Origin: Neisseria sp.
GTDB lineage: Bacteria; Pseudomonadota; Gammaproteobacteria; Burkholderiales; Neisseriaceae
NCBI GenBank assembly: GCA_030538415.1
Contig: JAUNTY010000020.1
Location: forward strand, 1-43,824
DNA: 43,824 nucleotides
Direction of reading: 5' to 3'
Positions 9,575 through 17,000 of this stretch are shown here, in pieces (the stretch's first letter is position 1; each line of letters begins with the position of its first letter). The notes below the pieces were generated by a model that was not told the DNA's origin, did no database searches, and worked only from the letters and a program-made list of their open reading frames with translations. Both the position numbers and the translations under genes were made by a program.

Positions 9575-9783
9575 CTAGGGCTTCCTGACCATTCGTTTAT
9601 GAGGGGATTTTTGTTCCTGAAAATGCAGATGCAAGGCTACTCAAAGAGGGCGGTTTTACACGCTACGCTAGTAAAACCAGCCAAAACGCAGCAAGATTGG
9701 GCATCTTGCGAGGCTTTTTAACGCAGCAGATGCGTTTTCAGGGGCAAAAATCCCCTCATAAACGAATGGTCAGGAAGCCCTAG
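9575..9783. mobile_element. MITE-like element with long terminal inverted repeats
   Basis: 209 bp. The left end starts CTAGGGCTTCCTGACCATTC and the right end is its reverse complement; the match is perfect for about 39 bp and continues imperfectly to about 57 bp. Both ends carry CTAG, which may be the target. It encodes no protein. Inside is a hairpin at 9652-9678 whose 11-nt loop also occurs at 36320-36330. A related, minimal palindrome occurs at 34579-34619. Confidence 0.75.
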
Positions 9784-9879
9784 AAGCATAGTCTTTTTTG
9801 CCGGGCTGTCCAACCCCTTTTGCAGTTTTCATGACAAAATGCGGCTCTGTTTGTAAAATAAGGCCGTCTGAAAAAAGAA

Positions 9880-10239
9880 ATGAACATGATGATTAAAATT
9901 TACGGCATTCCCAATTGTGATACAGTAAAAAAAGCACGCCGATGGCTGGCAGAGCAGGGCGTGGATTATGAATTTGTGGATTTCAAAAAAACGCCGCCGG
10001 GCGGGGCGCTGATTGAAAGCTGGTTGCAGGATATCCCGCTGGACGTGTTGTTGAACAAACGCGGCACGACCTGGCGCAAGCTGGACGACGAACAAAAAAG
10101 CGCGGCGGAAAGCCGCAGTGGGGCGGTGGCATTGATGGCGGAGCAGCCCAGCCTTATCAAGCGCCCGGTGCTGGATGCAAACGGCCGCTTTTACGCAGGC
10201 TTTCAGACGGCCTCTTATGAATCTGTTTTTGGCAAATAA
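9880..10239 (+). CDS. ArsC/Spx-family (YffB-like) thioredoxin-fold protein
   Basis: 119 residues. The opening IKIYGIPNCDTVKKARRWL has the single-cysteine CDTVKKA motif of the YffB branch of the ArsC family. It continues with VDYEFVDFKKTPP and LNKRGTTWRKLD (conserved Arg region) and SLIKRPVLD (the cis-Pro RPV loop). The family resembles arsenate reductase, but most YffB members are of unproven function and probably act on glutathione-linked thiols. ATG codons at 9880, 9886 and 9889 are all possible. An AGGCCGTCTGAA lies just upstream (9861-9872). lpxH follows after 10 bp, suggesting co-transcription. Confidence 0.85.
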   Translation: MNMMIKIYGIPNCDTVKKARRWLAEQGVDYEFVDFKKTPPGGALIESWLQDIPLDVLLNKRGTTWRKLDDEQKSAAESRSGAVALMAEQPSLIKRPVLDANGRFYAGFQTASYESVFGK

Positions 10240-10249
10240 CCATTATCTT

Positions 10250-10993
10250 ATGATGAATACACAAACTATCTTTATTTCCGATTTGCACCTCTCGGCCGAT
10301 GTGCCCGAACTCAACGCCTTGTTTTTCCGCTCGTTGCAAGAATGGCAGGGTAAAATCGATGCGCTGTATATTTTGGGTGATTTTTTTGATGTATGGGTAG
10401 GCGATGACGATGACAGCCCGTTTATTCAGAGCGTGGTTGCCGCGTTGGCCGATTTCAGCCGCCATACGCCGGTGTTTGTCCAACACGGCAACCGCGATTT
10501 TCTGTTGGGCAAGGCTTTTGCCGAAAAAAGCGGCATCACGCTGCTGCCGGAGCAGTATGTGGCGGAGCTTTACGGCAAGTCTTATCTATTGGTGCACGGT
10601 GATGAATTGTGCAGCGATGATGTGGCTTATCAGCAGTTTCGCGCCCAGTCGCGCAATCCGATGTGGCAGGCGGCGGTGCTGGCGAAGCCTCTGGCCGAGC
10701 GGCGCATGCTGGCGGGGCAAATCCGCATGATGAGTGAAACCAAAAAAAGCGCAGAGGGCAAAAGCGAGATTTCCGATGCCACCGAGACGGGCGTGCAGGC
10801 ATTGCTGCAAAAATATGCGGGTAAAGACATTGCCGCCCTGATTCACGGCCACACCCACCGCCCGGCCGTGCATGAGCACGCGTTTGACGGCAAGGCCATC
10901 AAGCGTTATGTGTTGCAGGATTGGGAAGGTAGTCGGGGCGGATATTTGAGCGTGGATGCAAACGGCATTCAAACCCATTTGCTGACGGCTTGA
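10250..10993 (+). CDS. lpxH: UDP-2,3-diacylglucosamine diphosphatase
   Basis: About 247 residues from MMNTQTIFISDLHLSAD. The calcineurin-like metallophosphoesterase motifs are all visible: DLHL, GDFFDVWVGDDD, GNRDFLLG, HGDELCSDD and HGHTHRP. The GDFFDxWxGDD form is typical of LpxH. It removes UMP from UDP-2,3-diacylglucosamine to give lipid X in lipid A synthesis, at the inner face of the inner membrane. The start is uncertain (ATG at 10217, 10250 or 10253; none has a strong ribosome binding site). Ends at 10993, with a DUS-derived terminator after it. Confidence 0.95.
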   Translation: MMNTQTIFISDLHLSADVPELNALFFRSLQEWQGKIDALYILGDFFDVWVGDDDDSPFIQSVVAALADFSRHTPVFVQHGNRDFLLGKAFAEKSGITLLPEQYVAELYGKSYLLVHGDELCSDDVAYQQFRAQSRNPMWQAAVLAKPLAERRMLAGQIRMMSETKKSAEGKSEISDATETGVQALLQKYAGKDIAALIHGHTHRPAVHEHAFDGKAIKRYVLQDWEGSRGGYLSVDANGIQTHLLTA

Positions 10994-11026
10994 AGCAGAA
11001 AAGCCAAGCATAAACTGAAAAACCGC

Positions 11027-11060
11027 AACAGGCCGTTTGTTTTCAGACGGCCTGTTTTTG
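11027..11060 (+). terminator. Terminator of lpxH using one degenerate uptake sequence
   Basis: AACAGGCCGTTTG pairs with CAGACGGCCTGTT and is followed by a T run (11055-11059). The right arm is a full DUS; the left arm has a mismatch (CCGTTTG). Confidence 0.75.
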
Positions 11061-11125
11061 CGTCTTGGGTTCAAAAATCCGGTATGTGTAAGCGACATTG
11101 TAACCGGTTGTTGTTTTTCATGAAT

Positions 11126-11155
11126 TTGTAACAGTTCGGTTTATTTTAGTAAAAT
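11126..11155 (+). promoter_or_regulatory. Possible promoter of the small RTX gene
   Basis: TTGTAA (11126-11131) and TAAAAT (11150-11155) are spaced by 18 bp in an AT-rich stretch 145 bp upstream of the RTX start. The hexamers are near-consensus, but unsupported by other evidence. Confidence 0.35.
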
Positions 11156-11299
11156 TGAATAAAATGTACCGTTAATCTTTGGCTGTAACCGCTGTTCTGC
11201 AAAGCGGCGGGAAAATATTTCAAATCAATTAGAATTCTCATGGCACAGGGTGTTTCTATCCTGTCTGGCGATGCACCAACATTATCCTTGGAGAACGAT

Positions 11300-12616
11300 A
11301 TGTCTTTTTACAGCTCAAAAATCAGCTGCGGCCCGTCTTACGGCAGCTATTCCTATGGCGGCTACGGTAAAGCTTCTTACGGCTTTGGCGGCTATTGCGC
11401 ACCGGTCAAAGCGCCGGTTTATTCTTGCCTGCCCGGCATCAGCGTCAAACAACCGGTAAAAACCGTGACCGTATTTTCCCTGTTTTCCATCAAAAGCCTG
11501 TTTGACTGCCTGAAACCGGCTTACCAATACTGCCCGAAACCCGAACCCAAACCGGAGCCGAAACCCGAGCCGAAACCGGATCCCAAGCCCGAGCCGAAAC
11601 CCGACCCCGAACCGCAGCCTGATCCGGATGACGATTGCGAAGAATGCGTGGATGTTGACGGCGACAATCCCGGCAATCAGTTCGGCGGCATCGACACCAA
11701 TCCGGGCAATATCATCAAGGATGTCATCCCGGATGAAGTGGGCGCGATTTACGGCACCGATGTCAAAGACACCATCTATGGCACCGATGGTGACGACGTG
11801 ATTTACGGCAAAGACGGTGCAGACGTGATTTATGCCGGCAACGGCAACGACATCGTTTATGGCGGCGCCAACGGCGACACCATCTACGGCGGTTATGGCG
11901 ATGACATTCTCTATGGCGGCGACGGTGACGACTACCTCAACGGCGGTCATGGTCATGACATTCTCTATGGTGGCAAGGGCGACGATGTGTATATGGTGCA
12001 GTTTGCGCCGGACGAAATCATCGAATTACCGGGTGAAGGCATCGATACTGTACGCACTTATCTTGACTACACACTGCCGGATAATGTTGAAAACCTGATT
12101 TTGATGGATAGTGCCAATCTTAATGGTACCGGCAATGAGCTTGACAATGTGATTATCGGCAATGCCGGTAACAACGTACTCAAAGGCCTTGACGGTAACG
12201 ACGAGCTTTACGGCAAAGGCGGCGACGACATCCTCTATGGCGGCGACGGCGACGACTTCCTCGACGGTGGTTCGGGCGACGACGTATTGTATGGCGGCGC
12301 AGGCGACGATGTTTACTACTACGACATCTGCTACGGCAACGACACCATTGTCGACACCGGCGGCAGCTGCGATATTCTGGCATTCGGCCCGAATATCAAG
12401 GCATCCGACCTGGGCTTCAGCATCAGCGGCAACAACCTGGTGATTGACATCAAAGGCAGCGAAGGCGACAGCATTACTGTTACCGACTGGTTCAAAGGTA
12501 GCGATTACCAAATCGAAAGCTTCTCGTTTGATGTAAACGGCACCTCATGGGACAGCAACCAGATTGCCAACGCCATTCAGGAACAAGTGCAGGCTCAGAC
12601 CAGCGGCATGATTTAA
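11300..12616 (+). CDS. Small RTX calcium-binding protein with Cys-rich, Gly/Tyr-rich N-terminus
   Basis: 438 residues from [20 protein letters not shown]. The start is fixed by GGAG 6 nt before this ATG; the longer frame from 11240 has no ribosome binding site. Residues 1-75 are rich in Gly, Tyr, Ser and Cys. Residues 78-110 are a Pro-Lys/Glu repeat ([13 protein letters not shown]). About 150-375 hold two blocks of GGxGxDxUx nonapeptides ([24 protein letters not shown]) that fold as Ca-binding beta-rolls. The C-terminal 60 residues match the haemolysin-type Ca-binding-related region ([21 protein letters not shown]). There is no signal peptide, so type I secretion is expected, but no such transporter is nearby. 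Nine cysteines are unusual for this class. Confidence 0.85.
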   Translation: MSFYSSKISCGPSYGSYSYGGYGKASYGFGGYCAPVKAPVYSCLPGISVKQPVKTVTVFSLFSIKSLFDCLKPAYQYCPKPEPKPEPKPEPKPDPKPEPKPDPEPQPDPDDDCEECVDVDGDNPGNQFGGIDTNPGNIIKDVIPDEVGAIYGTDVKDTIYGTDGDDVIYGKDGADVIYAGNGNDIVYGGANGDTIYGGYGDDILYGGDGDDYLNGGHGHDILYGGKGDDVYMVQFAPDEIIELPGEGIDTVRTYLDYTLPDNVENLILMDSANLNGTGNELDNVIIGNAGNNVLKGLDGNDELYGKGGDDILYGGDGDDFLDGGSGDDVLYGGAGDDVYYYDICYGNDTIVDTGGSCDILAFGPNIKASDLGFSISGNNLVIDIKGSEGDSITVTDWFKGSDYQIESFSFDVNGTSWDSNQIANAIQEQVQAQTSGMI

Positions 12617-12638
12617 TTATTGGCGCTTGCTGTAGAAC

Positions 12639-12668
12639 AGGCCGTCTGAACGTTCAGACGGCCTTTTT
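12639..12668 (+). terminator. DUS palindrome terminator of the small RTX gene
   Basis: AGGCCGTCTGAAC immediately abuts its reverse complement (12639-12664), a perfect 26-bp palindrome, followed by TTTT. Confidence 0.85.
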
Positions 12669-12744
12669 GTTTTGTAAACAATCTGCCCGTAGCATGGGAA
12701 TTCGGTTAGAATTATTATTTCTATACCCAGCCAAGAGAAAGATT

Positions 12745-13608
<864 letters not shown>

Positions 13609-13654
13609 CCTCCGCCGAAGTAAAGGCAGATAAGCTACTCCAAATGCCATAAAA

Positions 13655-13775
13655 TATAGTCGGAGAAATGAGATTCTGATACAAGGCGGCTTGCTGCCTT
13701 GTATTTAAAGTAAGTTTTTCCACTATACGACAAGGCGAGCCAACGCCGTAGCAGAAACTCATTTCTTCGACTATA
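13655..13775. repeat. Chimeric Correia-type element (subfamily A ends, subfamily B segment inside)
   Basis: 121 bp. The outer ends are subfamily A (TATAGTCGGAGAAATGAG; CTCATTTCTTCGACTATA). Inside, after CAAGGCGGC, the sequence switches to the right half of a subfamily B copy (TTGCTGCCTTGTATT, then AGTAAGTTTTTCCACTATA, ending 13727) before returning to CGACAAGGCGAGCCAACGCC of subfamily A. This looks like a nested insertion that later lost its middle. Confidence 0.8.
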
Positions 13776-13786
13776 CATTGTGAAAC

Positions 13787-13816
13787 ATGCCGTCTGAAAA
13801 TTCATTCAGACGGCAT
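13787..13816. terminator. Inverted pair of AT-type uptake sequences
   Basis: ATGCCGTCTGAA (13787-13798) and TTCAGACGGCAT (13805-13816). It is the only inverted pair in the window made of the AT-DUS dialect; nearly all others are AGGCCGTCTGAA. It may terminate purC transcription. Confidence 0.65.
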
Positions 13817-14081
13817 TAATTTTATATGCCGGATAATATTTTTAGAGTTTTTGCTCTCTATGGCTGGAATTATTTCATTTAAAAGCATGTGATTAGCTTG
13901 AAAACAGTAGTCCTGCTTAAGCCGGAATGTTGGATATTTATATATTTATATTTTATTTCAGTAAGTTGGGTGATTAAAAAAATATTCTTTTGGTATGGTG
14001 TTTGTCATATTTGTCGGGTTATGATAGGCGGGCATTGGATTTTCAATGCAATTGAACAATCAAAAAACTCAGGAGAGCGTG
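13817..14081 (+). promoter_or_regulatory. AT-rich leader of the giant RTX gene
   Basis: 265 bp, clearly AT-rich against GC-rich neighbours (for example TATTTATATATTTATATTTT near 13935). It holds no credible gene. The ribosome binding site AGGAG (14071-14075) lies 6 nt before the ATG at 14082 and fixes the start. Several TATAAT-like words prevent choosing one promoter. Such AT-rich leaders are often silenced or environmentally controlled; that is inference. Confidence 0.4.
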
Positions 14082-17000
14082 ATGAACACTTCAGAAAATA
14101 CCAACGGCGGTTTGACAGGCAGCATACCGGCGGCACAGGCGCAGGATATGAGCCAGAACAATCCTGATTTCGTGTATGTTTACGGCACCGAGAGCGACGA
14201 CGTTTTGTATGGCAGCCTGGGGCGCACGGTCATCTACGGCCGCGGCGGCAACGACATCATCAACGGCCTGTCGGGTCTGGACATGATGTATGGCGGCGCA
14301 GGAGATGACGTATACCATATCAAGAGCAGCGAAGATAAAGTGATCGAAAATGCCAACGAAGGCATCGACACCATCTACAGCAGCGTGACCTACACAGCAC
14401 CGGAAAATGTGGAAAACCTGACACTGGTCGGCGAAGCCGCCATTGACGGCTTCGGTAACGCAGGCAACAACACCATCACCGGCAATGATCAGGCCAACCG
14501 TCTTGTGGGTGGCGGCGGCAACGACATCATTTATGGCATGGGCGGCGATGACATCATAGAAGGTGGCGATGGGAACGACATACTCTATGGCAATGACGGC
14601 GACGATACCCTCTACGGCGGCGCCGGTTACGACACGATATCCGGCGGCGCCGGAAATGACCTGATGATAGGCGGCGCAGGCAACGATACTCTCTATGGTG
14701 AAGATGGCGATGACACGCTTTACGGCGGAGTCGGCAACGACACCCTGATTGGCGGCCGCGGCAATGATGTGCTTTATGGAGAAGAAGGTAACGACAAGCT
14801 GAACGGGCAGGAAGGTGCCGACATCATGCGTGGCGGAATCGGCGACGACATTTATTATGTCGACGACATCGGCGATCAGGTATTGGAGGAAGCCGATGAA
14901 GGAACCGACCATGTTATCAGCACCATCGACTACACATTGGGCGAGCATGTCGAAAACCTGACCCTGATAGGGCGGGGCGCGATAAATGGCCGTGGCAACG
15001 ATGGCGACAACATCCTTACCGGCAACCATCAGGCCAACACACTCAGCGGCGGAGCCGGTAATGACACGCTTTACGGCATGGCTGGCAACGACGTGCTGGA
15101 AGGCGGCGACGGCGATGATGTGCTTGATGGTGGCGAAGGTGCAGATTTGATGCGTGGTGGTGAAGGTGATGATATTTATTACATCGATAATATTGATGAT
15201 GTGGTAGAAGAAACTGCCCATGCCGGAAACGACACCATCTACAGCAGCGTGACCTACACAGCACCGGAAAATGTGGAAAACCTGACACTGGTCGGCGAAG
15301 CCGCCATTGACGGCTTCGGTAACGCAGGCAACAACACCATCACCGGCAATGATCAGGCCAACCGTCTTGTGGGTGGCGGCGGCAACGACATCATTTATGG
15401 CATGGGCGGCGATGACATCATAGAAGGTGGCGATGGGAACGACATACTCTATGGCAATGACGGCGACGATACCCTCTACGGCGGCGCCGGTTACGACACG
15501 ATATCCGGCGGCGCCGGAAATGACCTGATGATAGGCGGCGCAGGCAACGATACTCTCTATGGTGAAGATGGCGATGACACGCTTTACGGCGGAGTCGGCA
15601 ACGACACCCTGATTGGCGGCCGCGGCAATGATGTGCTTTATGGAGAAGAAGGTAACGACAAGCTGAACGGGCAGGAAGGTGCCGACATCATGCGTGGCGG
15701 AATCGGCGACGACATTTATTATGTCGACGACATCGGCGATCAGGTATTGGAGGAAGCCGATGAAGGAACCGACCATGTTATCAGCACCATCGACTACACA
15801 TTGGGCGAGCATGTCGAAAACCTGACCCTGATAGGGCGGGGCGCGATAAATGGCCGTGGCAACGATGGCGACAACATCCTTACCGGCAACCATCAGGCCA
15901 ACACACTCAGCGGCGGAGCCGGTAATGACACGCTTTACGGCATGGCTGGCAACGACGTGCTGGAAGGCGGCGACGGCGATGATGTGCTTGATGGTGGCGA
16001 AGGTAATGATTTGTTGAGAGGCGGCGCGGGCAACGACACTTATTTCTTTACCCACGGCTACGGCCACGATACTGTTTTTGATTCAGACGGCCTCAATAAG
16101 GTTGTGTTCGGCGAGGGCATTACCCCCGAAGACATTTCCCTGAACGTGGTTTATCACGGCGACGACACGCAGCAGGCCGACTGGGTTATCGGCTTGGGCG
16201 GGGGCGCAGATACGCTGACCCTCAAAGACCAGCAAGGGTTTGAAGTGCCTGCGGCTGCCGAATTTGTGTTTGGCGAACAAGTGTTCAGTTACATCGAATT
16301 GGCTGAGTTGAAAGGCATCATCGACAATGTGCCCGAACCCGAACCCGAACCTCAACCCGAACCGTTGCAGGCCGAAGACGACCATGCCGCATTGTTCTTG
16401 AACGCCAATCCGGAAGGCCTGACCAACAGCCTGGTCAACAATCTCGGCGGCGAGCTTGGCTTCGGGGAAAACCTGTGGAATTTCCGCGATAGTTATATCG
16501 ATCTCTCCAGCGTATTCACCAACGGCATCAGCCTCTACGGCGGCAATTACAGCCATGCCTACATCGATAATACAGGTGTAATTTCTTTCAAACAGCCTTA
16601 TTCGCACGATAACCTTGGTATTTCAGGGGAGGATTACGAACCGGGTTCCGCCAACTGGTTTGCGCCTGCCATCGTGGTATTGGCACATCAGTCTTGGATG
16701 CGCCATGAGATTACCGAATATGAACGTGAACGACATCTGGAACTTACCGGTGAAATACTCGACTACCCCGTCTCGCCCGGCGGCAATTCAAGCGGCAGCA
16801 ATCAGATTTGGTATGATTTCGATGCAGACAGCAAAACCTTCACATTAACCGCGGATGATTTGCTCTATTTGGGTGAGAGATGGCTGCCTTACGGCAACAT
16901 TTTCCAGCTCAATGCCTATCAAGTCCAATTGCAGGATTTGGGCGACGGCAATACCCGCGTGATTTACCGTTACGAATCCGTAGAGGCTACCAGAAACTAT

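Noticed and set aside
11760-12320. Regular repeats that might suggest a CRISPR array
   Set aside because: The repeats are nonapeptide-coding and in frame (GGxGxDxUx), not direct repeats with unique spacers; the same holds for 14180-16060.
14091-16067. Long open frame (658 codons) on the minus strand inside the giant RTX gene
   Set aside because: It is the shadow of the repetitive, GC-biased RTX codons; the translation is a monotonous Val/Ala/Ile string without family features, and it duplicates where the RTX repeat duplicates.
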